DNA of 64,000 bases from Deinococcus betulae. GTDB lineage: Bacteria; Deinococcota; Deinococci; Deinococcales; Deinococcaceae. Location: assembly GCF_020166395.1 (NCBI RefSeq), contig NZ_JAIQXU010000005.1, positions 114,735 to 178,734 of the forward strand. Reading direction: 5' to 3'. This document shows positions 30,003-40,914 of this stretch, piece by piece (position 1 is the stretch's first letter; the number at the start of each line of letters is the position of its first letter). The position numbers and the translations under genes are program-made. The notes below the pieces were generated by a model. The model did no database searches. It worked only from the letters and a program-made list of their open reading frames with translations, and was not told the DNA's origin.

Positions 30003-31325
30003 GTGAGTTCTCGCACGGGCCTGTCTGACACCATTGCCGCTATTGCCACCGCGCCGGGCAGCGCGGGCGTGGGCATCGTGCGGGTCAGTGGTCCCGGCGC
30101 CCTGGCCGTGGCTGACGGGCTGTTCCGGGGGCGGCGGGCGCCCTCGCGGACCCCAGGCGGCCGGTTTCTGTTCGGGTCGTTTCTGGATGGGGCGGGCGAG
30201 GTGCTTGATGAAGGGCTGTGCCTGGTGTTTCGCGGCCCGCACTCGTACACCGGGGAGGACGTCGCCGAGTTTCAGACGCACGGCAGCCCCGCTGTGCTTG
30301 GCCGGGCGCTGGAAGCGGCCCTGCGCCTGGGCGCCCGGCCAGCCCGGCCCGGTGAATTCACCCTGCGCGCCTACCTGCACGGCCGCCTGGACCTCACGCA
30401 GGCCGAGGCCGTGCTGAATCTGGTGCAGGCCCAGACCGACGCTGCCCGCCGCCAGGCCACCCTGGGCCTGAGTGGAGCACTGCGGGAGCGGGTGGGGGGC
30501 GTGACGCGCCAGGTCACGCGCACCCTGGCCGCCCTGCAGGCCCTGCTGGACTACCCCGAAGAGGGCGTGCCCGAAGAAGACCGCGCCGCGCCGCTGGCCC
30601 TGGCCGAGCACGACCTGACCGAGCTGCTGCGCTCGGCCCACGCCGGGCAGGTGGCCACACGCGGCGCCCGCCTGGCCCTGATTGGCCGCCCCAATGCCGG
30701 GAAAAGCAGTCTGCTGAATGCCCTGCTGGGCTACGAACGCTCGATTGTCACACCGCTGCCCGGCACCACCCGCGATTACCTGGAGGCGGGGCTGGAACTG
30801 GCGGGCGTACCGGTCACGCTGGTGGACACGGCGGGTATCCGCGAAACCGGCGACCAGATTGAGGCTGCTGGGGTGCGGCAGGCCGTGGCGCTGGCAGGCG
30901 CCGCCGACCTCGTGCTGGTGCTCGAAGACGGCAGCCTGCCCCGTGAAGACCTGGGCGCCGAGGTGCCCTCCGCTGGCCGCGTGCTGAAGGTGCAGACCAA
31001 GGCTGACCTCCCGGATGCCTGGCATGACCCGGAAGCCATAGCGGTCAGTGCGGTGACTGGCCAGGGCCTCTCCGAGCTGCGCGCCGCCGTGGAAGCCGCC
31101 CTGCTGGGCGACGCCGCCCGCGGGGAAGCCTGGCTGACCACCGAGCGCCAGGCCGACGCCGCCCGCCGCGCCCTGGGTCACATTCAGGCCGCCCGTGACC
31201 TGCCCGATGACCTCGCCGGCTACGAACTGGAAGAAGGCCTGCGCGCCCTGGCCGAGCTGACGGGCCAGGACGTGCAGGAGGACGTGGTGGACGCAGTCTT
31301 CCGGAATTTCTGTGTAGGAAAGTGA
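30003..31325 (+). CDS. mnmE: tRNA modification GTPase MnmE
   Basis: 440 residues. With MnmG it installs the 5-carboxymethylaminomethyl group on wobble uridine 34 of tRNAs. The N-terminal domain has [23 protein letters not shown]. The helical domain surrounds a G domain with P-loop GRPNAGKSS (about 229-237), TTRD, DTAG and KAD motifs. The C-terminus ends NFCVGK, the conserved CxGK motif that holds the one-carbon donor site. Start is the GTG at 30003. mnmG is not adjacent. A long hairpin separates it from convergent ychF. Confidence 0.96.
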   Translation: MSSRTGLSDTIAAIATAPGSAGVGIVRVSGPGALAVADGLFRGRRAPSRTPGGRFLFGSFLDGAGEVLDEGLCLVFRGPHSYTGEDVAEFQTHGSPAVLGRALEAALRLGARPARPGEFTLRAYLHGRLDLTQAEAVLNLVQAQTDAARRQATLGLSGALRERVGGVTRQVTRTLAALQALLDYPEEGVPEEDRAAPLALAEHDLTELLRSAHAGQVATRGARLALIGRPNAGKSSLLNALLGYERSIVTPLPGTTRDYLEAGLELAGVPVTLVDTAGIRETGDQIEAAGVRQAVALAGAADLVLVLEDGSLPREDLGAEVPSAGRVLKVQTKADLPDAWHDPEAIAVSAVTGQGLSELRAAVEAALLGDAARGEAWLTTERQADAARRALGHIQAARDLPDDLAGYELEEGLRALAELTGQDVQEDVVDAVFRNFCVGK

Positions 31326-31327
31326 AC

Positions 31328-31424
31328 GGGGAGTGGTGAGTAGGGAGTGGAGAAAGAAGAAGGCGTGCCAGTGGATGGCGACGCCTTCTTTTTCCACTTA
31401 CCACTGCCCACTCACCACTTCCCC
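31328..31424. terminator. Long imperfect inverted repeat between mnmE and ychF
   Basis: About 40 bases on each side (31328-31366 and 31381-31424) are imperfectly complementary. The core AAGAAGGCGT/ACGCCTTCTTTTT ends in a T-run for the plus strand. It lies exactly between the two convergent stops and probably serves both genes. Confidence 0.75.
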
Positions 31425-31426
31425 TT

Positions 31427-32527
31427 TTACATGTTGTGCAGCACGTTCATGATGTCGCCGTCTTTCATGACGTATTCCTTGCCCTCGGTGCGGACCCAGC
31501 CCTTGCTCTTGGCGCCCGCCCAGCCCCCGGCCTCGACCATCTTGTCCCACTCGATGACCTCGGCACGGATAAAGCCGCGCTCCAGGTCGCTGTGAATCTC
31601 GCCGGCAGCCTCAGGGGCCTTCTCGCCCCGGCGGATGGTCCAGGCGCGCACCTCTTTTTCCCCACTGGTAATAAAGGTAATCAGGCCCAGCGTCTCGTAG
31701 CCCACCTTCACCAATTGGTCCAGGCCACTTTCCTGCACGCCCAGTTCTTCCAGAAAGGCGCGGGCCTCGTCCTCAGGCATCTCGGCCAGTTCGCCTTCAA
31801 TCTGGGCACTGATCTTCACGACCTGCGCGCCCTCGGCGGCGGCGTAGTCGCGCACCTGCTGCACGTACTCGTTGTCTTCTGTCAGGTTGTCTTCGCCCAC
31901 GTTGGCAACGTAAATCACAGGCTTGGTGGTAATCAGGCCAAATTCCTTGGGGATGGGGGCATCATAGCTGCCGGCGCGCGCCGGCTTGCCCTCACCCAGT
32001 ACGGCCAGGAGCTGCTCGGCCAGGGCCGCCTGCTCACGCGCGTCCTTGTCGCCACTCTTGGCCTTCTTTTGGAGGTTTTGCAGGCGCTTTTCCAGCCCGG
32101 CGAGGTCGGCCAGAATCAGCTCGGTGTTGATGGTCTCGATGTCGTCCAGGGGGTCCACGCGCCCGGCCACATGCACCACGTTGCCGTCTTCAAAGCAGCG
32201 CACGACATGGGCAATCGCGTCGGCCTCGCGGATGTTGGCCAGAAACTGGTTGCCCAGCCCCTCGCCCTTGCTGGCACCCTTGACCAGCCCGGCGATGTCC
32301 ACGAATTCCACAAAAGTTGGGATGATCGGCGGCACCCGCTCGCCCTTGGTAAAGACCTTGCTCAGGGCGCCCAGGCGCTCGTCGGGCACGGTGACGCGGC
32401 CCACATTGGGCTCAATGGTGGCAAAGGGGTAGTTGGCGGCCAGCGCCCCGGCCCGCGTGATGGCGTTAAACAGCGTGCTTTTTCCGACGTTGGGCAACCC
32501 GACAATTCCGATGGCTAAACTACTCAT
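31427..32527 (-). CDS. ychF: Redox-regulated ATPase YchF (Obg-like)
   Basis: 366 residues. GIVGLPNVGKSTLFNAIT is the P-loop, ANYPFATIEPNVG the switch region, and DIAGLVKGASKGEGLGNQFLANIRE the G3-like segment. A coiled coil follows, then a C-terminal TGS domain (RAWTIRRGEKAPEAAGEIHSDLERGFIRAEV). It binds ribosomes and prefers ATP to GTP. GAGGAG lies nine bases before the ATG. It is convergent with mnmE. Confidence 0.95.
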   Translation of the reverse strand: MSSLAIGIVGLPNVGKSTLFNAITRAGALAANYPFATIEPNVGRVTVPDERLGALSKVFTKGERVPPIIPTFVEFVDIAGLVKGASKGEGLGNQFLANIREADAIAHVVRCFEDGNVVHVAGRVDPLDDIETINTELILADLAGLEKRLQNLQKKAKSGDKDAREQAALAEQLLAVLGEGKPARAGSYDAPIPKEFGLITTKPVIYVANVGEDNLTEDNEYVQQVRDYAAAEGAQVVKISAQIEGELAEMPEDEARAFLEELGVQESGLDQLVKVGYETLGLITFITSGEKEVRAWTIRRGEKAPEAAGEIHSDLERGFIRAEVIEWDKMVEAGGWAGAKSKGWVRTEGKEYVMKDGDIMNVLHNM

Positions 32528-33024
32528 CCAATCAACTCCTCAGCCGCGCTGGGCGGCAACCCTCCCAGTTTACAGGCTGCCCCTGCCGACGCACACTCTG
32601 GCCCGTCCGGCCCCGCATGTCGGCACATCTTCTGGAGCTGATACTGGTCGTCTCTGGCCGGTGGATCTCTGGAGGACAAGGAGTCTGTACTGGCTTCAGG
32701 AGTCGTTAACGCTCTCCACCTGAACGTGAAAGGCCAGCGATTCCTTCTCTGAGGGCCAAGTGGAGGGTGCATTCGCAGGCTCTGGCCTTGGCTATGAATG
32801 TCGTGAGCAGGCCAAGTCGCTTCCGCCTTCTAGTCTGACCCGAAGGGCTTCATCAGCTCACCTGTCTCAACAGAGCCCACTGCACTAAAGACCTGCGCTG
32901 GCACGTTCAGAACCGCTGCAGAGAGGTCAGTTCGACCAACCTGAAGGCGAGTAAAACAGGCCTCCTTGAGGCCAGAGCTGGCGACACGATGACCTCCCGC
33001 CCTATGTAGCGGCACCGGGTCTGC
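32528..33024. other. Intergenic region without a supported gene
   Basis: About 500 bases. The first 60 contain the leader of ychF on the minus strand. I found no convincing frame, transposase remnant or repeat-family copy in the remainder, although its composition is less G/C-rich than coding DNA nearby. Confidence 0.4.
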
Positions 33025-33030
33025 TACGGT
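33022..33030 (+). promoter_or_regulatory. Extended -10 box for the 78-residue protein gene
   Basis: TGCTACGGT ends five bases before the GTG at 33036, consistent with a leaderless mRNA. Confidence 0.5.
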
Positions 33031-33035
33031 GACCT

Positions 33036-33272
33036 GTGCTGAAAGACGATATGGCAATTCATGCAGGAATACCGGAAAAGGCTGTGAAGGCTTCACTCAC
33101 CCGTTTACGCGAACGGACTGATCTGGCCGATGTGAGCTGGGACGTCGCCAAGTCCAGGCCTGGACGCCCCATCAAGGTGTATTTCGAGGCCGAGACGATG
33201 GCAGAGATTCAGGTGGTGAAGCGGGCGCTTGAGCAAGACCTCAATGAGCACGGCTTTGACCTTTACCCCTAA
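33036..33272 (+). CDS. Small hypothetical protein, winged-helix-like
   Basis: 78 residues. HAGIPEKAVKASLTRLRERT looks like the helix-turn-helix part of a small winged-helix protein, and KSRPGRPIKVYFEAE resembles the wing of regulators of the MarR/ArsR kind. I do not recognise the family. A -10 box just before the GTG and a hairpin (33363-33394) after the stop support a real transcript. It may be a small DNA-binding regulator; targets unknown. Confidence 0.62.
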   Translation: MLKDDMAIHAGIPEKAVKASLTRLRERTDLADVSWDVAKSRPGRPIKVYFEAETMAEIQVVKRALEQDLNEHGFDLYP

Positions 33273-33360
33273 CGCCTGAACCTGCCGGCGGCGGGTCGAG
33301 GCCCTATGGCGGCAGTCCCTGGCGGGGGTTGGACGGAGGTAGGGGAGAACTCAAAACGTT

Positions 33361-33400
33361 CGAGGAGTGACGGGGGCTACTCATCGTCACTCCTTGTTGT
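33361..33400 (+). terminator. Intrinsic terminator after the 78-residue gene
   Basis: AGGAGTGAC pairs with GTCACTCCT around a 14-base loop, followed by TGTTGT. Confidence 0.55.
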
Positions 33401-33435
33401 CCCGCCGCGCAGGCCAAGCATTAGGGCTATACGGA

Positions 33436-33590
33436 CTCTGGTTGAACCGTTTGCACAACCGATGAAATCCAAGCGGACTGGCGCAGCTCTGCAAGGCAGT
33501 TCCTCAAGTCCACAGCAGTGGGGGAAGGAGAAAAATGGTTGCTGGGGATGGAGTTGGCAAATCGGCGCCCTTCCGATTTGTGAATGAACC
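33436..33590 (+). repeat. Dispersed intergenic repeat, copy D
   Basis: It begins TTGAACCGTTTGCACAACCG then ATGAAATCCAAGCGGACTGG, parallel to copy C, and ends with a perfect stem CAAATCGG/CCGATTTG around a seven-base loop (33558-33580). It lies between the convergent 78-residue gene and the SH3 gene. Confidence 0.65.
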
Positions 33591-33660
33591 GTTTGGCATC
33601 TGCAAAAGACAGTGTCTGGACTGCTTCATCGGACCTACCATATAAGGCAGAGGCCCGATG

Positions 33661-33681
33661 AAAAGAGGTGCTGGGCCTCTT
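33661..33681 (-). terminator. Intrinsic terminator after the SH3/Excalibur gene
   Basis: AAGAGG and CCTCTT pair around CCCAGCA, and the minus strand continues TTTTCATC. The hairpin overlaps the stop codon. Part of it recurs at 7758-7773. Confidence 0.65.
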
Positions 33682-34075
33682 AGCGGCGGCCGAGCATATT
33701 CAGCAGGTCGCGCTGATCGCAGGCGCGGCCGTTGTGGTCGGGGTCGCGCTCGGCGCTGTAGGCCGCTTCGTTGCGGCGAATATCCTTGAGCCCCAGGGCC
33801 AGCAGCGCCGGGCAGTCACCTTTGACGTTCACAGCGGCGCGGTTCACCCAGCCCAGTTGCCCACCCACGCGCACCTGGCACCACAGCGTGTGGCACTGCA
33901 CGATATCCAGCGTCTCTTTGGCGGCCACGACCCGCAGCGCCGCCGCCTTGGCATTCGGCTCGGCCAGCAGGGCTGTGGCCATGGCCGCCCAGCCTGCCGC
34001 AGCGCCCGCCTGACTGCACAGCAGCGCGCTGGCCAGGCAGCAGACCCTCCAGAGTCGGCGCGAATCGTTCAACAT
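33680..34075 (-). CDS. Secreted SH3-like / Excalibur-domain protein
   Basis: 131 residues. LWRVCCLASALLCSQAGAAAGW is a signal peptide. VVAAKETLDIVQCHTLWCQVRVGGQLGWVNRAAV is a bacterial SH3 (SH3b) fold with two Cys. The C-terminus IRRNEAAYSAERDPDHNGRACDQRDL is an Excalibur calcium-binding motif (DPDxDGxxC type; here DPDHNGRAC). Such domains bind cell-wall components. It is probably periplasmic or wall-attached. A TACACT box lies ten bases before the ATG. Confidence 0.85.
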   Translation of the reverse strand: MLNDSRRLWRVCCLASALLCSQAGAAAGWAAMATALLAEPNAKAAALRVVAAKETLDIVQCHTLWCQVRVGGQLGWVNRAAVNVKGDCPALLALGLKDIRRNEAAYSAERDPDHNGRACDQRDLLNMLGRR

Positions 34076-34143
34076 GGCACTTTAGAGTGTACTCGGTTCA
34101 AAGCGCCGCTCTGTGAAAGTCTGGCCCTGGGGCCCCTGCGGGG

Positions 34144-35453
34144 TCATGACCCCTGGGCCGGCAGGGCGACCGTAAAGCGTGCCCCGCCCAGCCGCGCTGA
34201 GGCACCCAGCCCGGCGCGGCCCCCGTGCGCCTGTGCCAGCGCGCGCACAATCGCCAGGCCCAGGCCGCTGCCGCCTGTGTCGCGCGCGCGGCTGCTGTCC
34301 AGGCGGGTAAAGCGGGTAAAGACCGCCTCGCGGCTGCCCTCCGGAATACCGGGGCCGTCGTCTTCGACGTGCAGCAGCACCTCGGCGCCGCGCGACTCGA
34401 CCTCCACGTTCACGCGGCTGGCCGCGTGGCGCAGGGCGTTGTCAATCAGGTTGGTCGTCATCTGGCGCACCCGCACCGGGTCGGCCTGCATAGGGGCGGG
34501 CGCCGCCTGAAGCGTCAGGGCCACGCCGCGTGCCCCGGCGCGGTCTTGCAGGTCGCGCACGACCTCGGCGCCCAGGGCGGCCAGGTCCAGGCCCCTGACC
34601 TCCAGGGTCAGGCGGCCCGCGTCGGCCAGGGTCAGGGTGCGCAGGTCGCCCACCAGGCGCGTCAGGTGCTGGGTCTGGGTGCTGAGCAGCGCAATCTGTT
34701 CCGTGTTCAGCGGATAGACGCCGTCTTCCAGGGCGTCCAGACGGGCCTGCATCACGGCGATGGGCGTGCGGAGTTCGTGGGCAATGTCGGCCACCGCCTG
34801 CTGGCGCTCCTGCTCCAGGGTTTGCAGGTTCTCGGCCATCTCGTTAAAACTCTGGGCCAGGGCCGCCAGCTCGCGCTCGCCGCCGGGTGTGGGCGCGCGG
34901 GCACTCAGGTCGCCGCTGGCCAGCCGCGCCGCCGCGCGCGACACCGCCGACACTGGCCGGGCCACCCGCCGCGAAATCAGAAAGGCCAGGAGGGCCGAGG
35001 CCACCGCCGCCACCAGCCCCACCTGGAGCAGGCTGCGCTGAACCTCTTTCAGAAAGTCCTGCGTCTGGTTGGGGGGGCCGCGAAAGAGGTCGTCGCGCCA
35101 GCCACGCGGGCGGCGGCCGCCCTCGACGGTGGCCTGCGTGCCGGCCGGGAGGGTCACCGTTCCGCCCACATCGGGGCTGCTTTGCCAGGGGTCCAGAAAG
35201 GGGTCAGCGGCGCTGCCGGTGCGGATGACAGGCAGCGGCGGCGTGGGCGCCACCGTCTCGCCGCGCAGGGCCGCCTCCTGGCGCTCGCGCAGGGCGGCGC
35301 GCACCTCTTCGGGCAGCCGCTGAAACTGGCGCTGCACCGCCAGATTGGAAAAATAGAAGGTGCTGCCCACCGACACCCCCACCACCAGCAGCATGGCCAG
35401 CAGCAGGGTCAGTGCCAGGGGCCGGCCCCCGCGCCAGGGCCAGACGGGGCGTT

Positions 35454-35457
<4 letters not shown>
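34144..35457 (-). CDS. Sensor histidine kinase
   Basis: 437 residues. Membrane helices at about 13-35 and 143-163 flank a periplasmic sensor of about 105 residues. A HAMP region (about 163-215) leads to the H-box DIAHELRTP (His227), the N-box NLIDNALRHA, the G1 box DDGPGIPEG and the G2 box GSGLGLAIV. It autophosphorylates on His and passes phosphate to the response regulator upstream, whose gene overlaps it by ATGA. The divergent neighbour is a TolC/MacAB-type efflux operon, its likely target. Confidence 0.93.
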
Positions 35458-36137
<680 letters not shown>

Positions 36138-36303
36138 GGGGTTCAGCTTAAAGGGCGCGCGTGAAGGGACAACGAAGGGGCGAGGTGCAAAAACTGCAGG
36201 CTCAGGACAGCCCAGGCCGCGCCTAGCCGACCTTTCTCCGTCTTCGATAAATCTTCACACAGGCTGAGCGGCGTCTTCGCAGACCCCCGCCACAGTGGGC
36301 CGC

Positions 36304-37731
36304 ATGAGTCGCCCCCCACCTTCCCCTCTGCTGCTCGGGCTGAGTCTGGCCCTGCTGGGCGGCGCGGCCCAGGCCCAAACAAGCCCAGCCCAGCCCAGTT
36401 CAGCCCAGACCAGTGCGCCCCCAACAGACCCCCGCCCTTACACCCTGGCCGACGCCTACGCCGGTCTGGCCCAGGCCCCCAGCGTCACCCGCGCCGCTCT
36501 GAGTGTGCAGGTGGCGGTGCAGAACCTGGCCGCCTCGCGCGCGGCGCTGGGCTTGACGGTCAACGTGACGGGCAGTGCCAACTACGCCGGCCCGGCCACC
36601 ACCACGGCCGCCGACGGCACGGTCACGACGGTGGGCGGCACCCTGAGCGGCAGCGCCGGGGCCAACGTCACTCTGGGGCTGCTGCCCTGGTCCAGTGCCC
36701 AGAGTGGACTCCGCACCGCCGAACGCAGTCTGGCGCTGGCCCAGGCCAACTTGCATGAGGCCCAGGTCACGACTCGCCTGAACGCGGCTCAGGCGTACTG
36801 GACCGCCGCGCTGGCTGGCCAGGACATCACCCTGGCCGGGCGCACCCTGGCGCAGCGGCAGCGGCAACTCACGGTGGTGCAGGCCCAGCAGGCGGCCGGC
36901 AACGCCACTGCCGAAACCCTCCTGAGCGCGCAGGCCGGGGTGCAGGGCGCCCAGGCCAGTCTGGCGCAGGCCCAGGCCAGTCTGGACGGCGCCCGCCGCA
37001 GCCTGGAGGCGGTGCTGGGCACCCCGCTCAGCGGTGTGACCTTTGCCGGAGACGCGCCCGCAGCCGAAGAGGCCCCAGACCTGGCGGCGCTGGTGGCCCG
37101 CGCCCGCACGGCGCGCAGCGAGGTCGTGAGCGCGCAAAACGCTCTGGCCAGTGCCCAGGACGCCCTGGCCACCGAGGAGCGCGACACCCGCCTGCCCGAC
37201 CTGAACGCCAGCGTGGGCTACGGCGGAGCCGGCCTGGGCACAGTGGCCGCGACCCTCAACCTCAAGCAGGGCACCCTGGGCGGCAGCTACACCCTGCCGC
37301 TGGGCAGCTCGTCGGGCTCGACTTCGGCAGTTTCGTCGGGCAGCGCGCGGCTGACCGCCAGTATCAGCGGGTCGTATACCATCTTTTCGCCGGCGCAGCA
37401 GGCCCAGCGGTCGGCCGCTGCCGCCGCCGTCACCCAGGCAGAACTGGCGCTGACTGTGGCGCAGCAAAACGCCGAACTGGACGTGCGGACCCGCGCCGCC
37501 ACCCTGCAAACCAATCTGGCCGCCGTGCAAAGCCGTCAGAGTGCCCTGACCCTGGCCGCCCAGAGCCTGGATACCGCCCGCGCCCGCCTGGCCGCCGGTA
37601 CCGCCACAGCTGACGACGTGGCGACCGCCGAACTGGCTGTCGCCCAGGCCGAGCGCGACCTGCTCTCGGCCCGCATCACAGCTTCCCTGAGCCAAACCAC
37701 GCTTCTGAACGCCGCCGGAGGTTCTCAATGA
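36304..37731 (+). CDS. TolC-family outer-membrane efflux protein
   Basis: 475 residues. SRPPPSPLLLGLSLALLGGAAQAQ is a signal peptide. Two long helical Ala/Gln/Leu-rich halves, each with a strand region (VNVTGSANYAGP; LNASVGYGGAGLGTVAATLN and TASISGSYTIFSP), match the duplicated structure of TolC-type channels. ATG 36304 is chosen over an in-frame GTG at 36295. It is first of six overlapping genes (ATGA with the next) forming a tripartite efflux system spanning both membranes. Confidence 0.9.
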   Translation: MSRPPPSPLLLGLSLALLGGAAQAQTSPAQPSSAQTSAPPTDPRPYTLADAYAGLAQAPSVTRAALSVQVAVQNLAASRAALGLTVNVTGSANYAGPATTTAADGTVTTVGGTLSGSAGANVTLGLLPWSSAQSGLRTAERSLALAQANLHEAQVTTRLNAAQAYWTAALAGQDITLAGRTLAQRQRQLTVVQAQQAAGNATAETLLSAQAGVQGAQASLAQAQASLDGARRSLEAVLGTPLSGVTFAGDAPAAEEAPDLAALVARARTARSEVVSAQNALASAQDALATEERDTRLPDLNASVGYGGAGLGTVAATLNLKQGTLGGSYTLPLGSSSGSTSAVSSGSARLTASISGSYTIFSPAQQAQRSAAAAAVTQAELALTVAQQNAELDVRTRAATLQTNLAAVQSRQSALTLAAQSLDTARARLAAGTATADDVATAELAVAQAERDLLSARITASLSQTTLLNAAGGSQ

Positions 37732-38780
37732 AATCAGTTCTGCTGGCCCCCACCCGAACCGCCCTCCTGCTGAGCGCCGCCCTGCTGCTGGGCACGGCCG
37801 CCGCCCAGAGCGCCGTGGGCCTGGGCAGTGCCGTCACCGCGACCCTAGGCAGCAATGCCGACGTCAGAACCGCTCAGGCCAACCTGGACAAGGCCCAGGC
37901 CGCCAGCCGCGCCGCCCAGGCCGATCCCGCCGCGCTGGTGGCGGCCAAGCTGACGGCCAAAAACAGCGAAGCGCAGGCCCAGGCCGCGCTGCGTGGCGCT
38001 CGCCTCTCGGCCGTCAGCAGCACCATCAGCGCGTATGCGGCCCTGCTGGAAGCGCAGGAGAACGTAGAGGTGCAGACCCTCCAGGTGGCCGTGGACACCA
38101 AGGGCGTGCAGGTGGCCCAGGTGAAGCTGAATATCGGCAACGCCACCGCCCTGGACCTCACGAACGCGCAGAACACTCTGGCGAGCAGCGGGCAGAATCT
38201 GGCCGACGCCCGCGCACAGGTGAATCTGGCTGCCGCCCGGCTGGGCACCCTGACGGGTCTGGGCAGCAGCGTGCGCGCCGGCAGCGCCGTTACGGCCCCC
38301 AAATTGAGCGCCACCCTGGCGAGCCTGCAAGGCGGCCTGGGGCGCCTCAGCAGTCTGGTCTCGGCCGAGAACGAGGTGGCGAGCGCCACCTTGAGCGTCA
38401 AGCTGGCCGACAACGACTTCACCCCCGCGCGTACCCTGCAAGACGCCAAAACGGCTCTCGCCAACGCCCAGCGCAGCCAGGACAGCGCCGAGAAAAGTGC
38501 CGGGCAAACCCTGGCCAGCGCCTACCAGACCGCCCAGAACACCTACGAACTGTTGCAGGTGGCCCTGAGCCGTGAAGCCGCCGCCCAGAAAACCTACACG
38601 CAGGATAGCGCCCGTCTGAAAAGCGGCACCGTCAGCGCGGTGGAGGTTCAGGCCGCCCAGCTCACGCTGAAAAAAGCTCAGTACAGCCGCCTGCAAGCCC
38701 AGAACAACGTTCTGGAGGCCCTGGGCGCCCTGTCGGTGGCGGCCGGGCAGAACCTGACCGGCGTGGGCGGAACGCTGTGA
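37728..38780 (+). CDS. Second TolC-like outer-membrane efflux protein
   Basis: 350 residues. A signal peptide (TRTALLLSAALLLGTAAAQS) is followed by coiled-coil rich sequence (ANLDKAQAASRAAQADPAAL, ALLEAQENVEVQTLQVAVDTKGVQVAQ, NIGNATALDLTNAQNTLASSG). It is shorter than a usual TolC (about 420-480), so it could be a partial or partner channel. It overlaps genes on both sides by four bases. Two adjacent TolC-like genes in one operon are unusual; they may form a hetero-oligomer or be alternatives. Confidence 0.82.
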   Translation: MKSVLLAPTRTALLLSAALLLGTAAAQSAVGLGSAVTATLGSNADVRTAQANLDKAQAASRAAQADPAALVAAKLTAKNSEAQAQAALRGARLSAVSSTISAYAALLEAQENVEVQTLQVAVDTKGVQVAQVKLNIGNATALDLTNAQNTLASSGQNLADARAQVNLAAARLGTLTGLGSSVRAGSAVTAPKLSATLASLQGGLGRLSSLVSAENEVASATLSVKLADNDFTPARTLQDAKTALANAQRSQDSAEKSAGQTLASAYQTAQNTYELLQVALSREAAAQKTYTQDSARLKSGTVSAVEVQAAQLTLKKAQYSRLQAQNNVLEALGALSVAAGQNLTGVGGTL

Positions 38781-40170
38781 CCGTTCAGACCTCGCCCCTG
38801 CGCGCGGCCCCACCGCGCCGCAAGCACTGGCCCTGGGTGGTGGGCGGCCTGCTGCTGCTGGGCGCCGTGGGGGGCGGTGTGGTCTACACCCGTACCCGCA
38901 CGGCCAGTGCGGCGGCCACCGCCCAGCCCACCACGACGACGGCCCGTGTGGAGGCCGGGGTGCTGCGCCTCTCGGTCAGCGGTCCCGGCACCCTGGAAGC
39001 CGCCCAGACCCGCACGGTGGGCGCCGACCTGACGGCCACCGTGGGCGCGGTGCCTGCCGTGGGCGAGCGCGTGACCAAGGGCCAACTCGTCACGACCCTG
39101 CAAAGCGACGCCGTAGAGCAGAATGTGCGCACAGCGCAGCTGAACTTGGACAAGGCCCGCGCCAGTCTGGACGCTACCCGCGCCTCGCAGGCCAGCAGCG
39201 TGGCCAGCCGTCAGAGCAGCGTGACCCAGGCCCAGAGCAGCCTGACGCAAAGCGCGCAGACCCTGACCGACGCGCAGCGCACCCTGGCCGGGCAGCGGCA
39301 ACTCGCCGCGATTGGGGCCATCAGTTCTCAGGCGCTTCAGGAGGCGCAGTCGGCGGTGACCAAAGCGCAGCAGAGTGTGGACAGTGCGCGTGCCAGCCTC
39401 TCGGCCGCCCAGACGCAGGCGGCGGCGGGCGGCGGCAGCGACACCCAGGCCCTGCGCAGCGCCCAGATTGCCGTGCAGCAGGCGCAGGACACCCTGGACG
39501 CGGCGGCGGCCGACCGCGCGGGCCTCAAGGTCTACGCGCCCATCAGCGGCGTGGTCAGTGCCGTGACGGCGGGCGAGGGCACGGTGGTCAACAGCGGCGC
39601 GACCATTCTGACCCTGCTGGACGACACCACCCTGAACCTGCCGGTGCAGATTGACGAGACCGAGATTGCGGGGGTGCAGGCTGGCCAGCAGGCCGAGGTG
39701 ACGCTGGACGCTTTCGAGGACCAGACCTTTCGCGGTGAGGTGGTGCGCGTTTCGCCCGGCGCGACCCAGAGCAGCGGGATCAGCGTGTTTACCGCCACGG
39801 TGGAGCTGAAGAACCCGGACCGCACCCTGCGCGCCGGCATGACCGCCGAAGCCGAAATTATTCAGAGCGAGGAGCGCGGGCTGCTGGTGCCCAGCAAGGC
39901 CATTCAGACGGTCCGGAGTCGCAGCTACGTGGAGGTGCCGGCCGCCGAACCCAGCGCCGAACCTGAGCGGGTGCGCGTCACCACCGGCGAGACCGACGAC
40001 ACGAACACCGTGGTGCTGGACGGCTTAGAGGCGGGTCAGGAGATCGTGGTGCCGGGCAGCGCCTCGTCGAGCCGGAGCAGCGCGGCGGGCAGCACCCGGC
40101 AGACGCAGGACAGCGGCTTTGGAGGTGCCGGCGGTGGTCCTCCGGCCGGCGGCTTCCCCGGAGGGGCCCC

Positions 40171-40174
<4 letters not shown>
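38777..40174 (+). CDS. Efflux periplasmic adaptor subunit (MacA/HlyD family)
   Basis: 465 residues. A single membrane anchor (HWPWVVGGLLLLGAVGGGVVY, about 16-36) is followed by a lipoyl-type beta domain (VSGPGTLEAAQTRTVGADLT), a long hairpin coiled coil (about 110-245) and KVYAPISGVVSAVTAGEGTVV, which closes the lipoyl half. A beta-barrel domain and a C-terminal region ending in a Gly/Pro-rich tail follow. It links the inner-membrane ABC transporter to TolC. GTG start overlaps the previous stop by GTGA. Confidence 0.92.

Positions 40175-40910
<736 letters not shown>

Positions 40911-40914
<4 letters not shown>

Noticed and set aside
33306..33587. 93-codon frame
   Set aside because: It consists of a terminator and repeat copy D.
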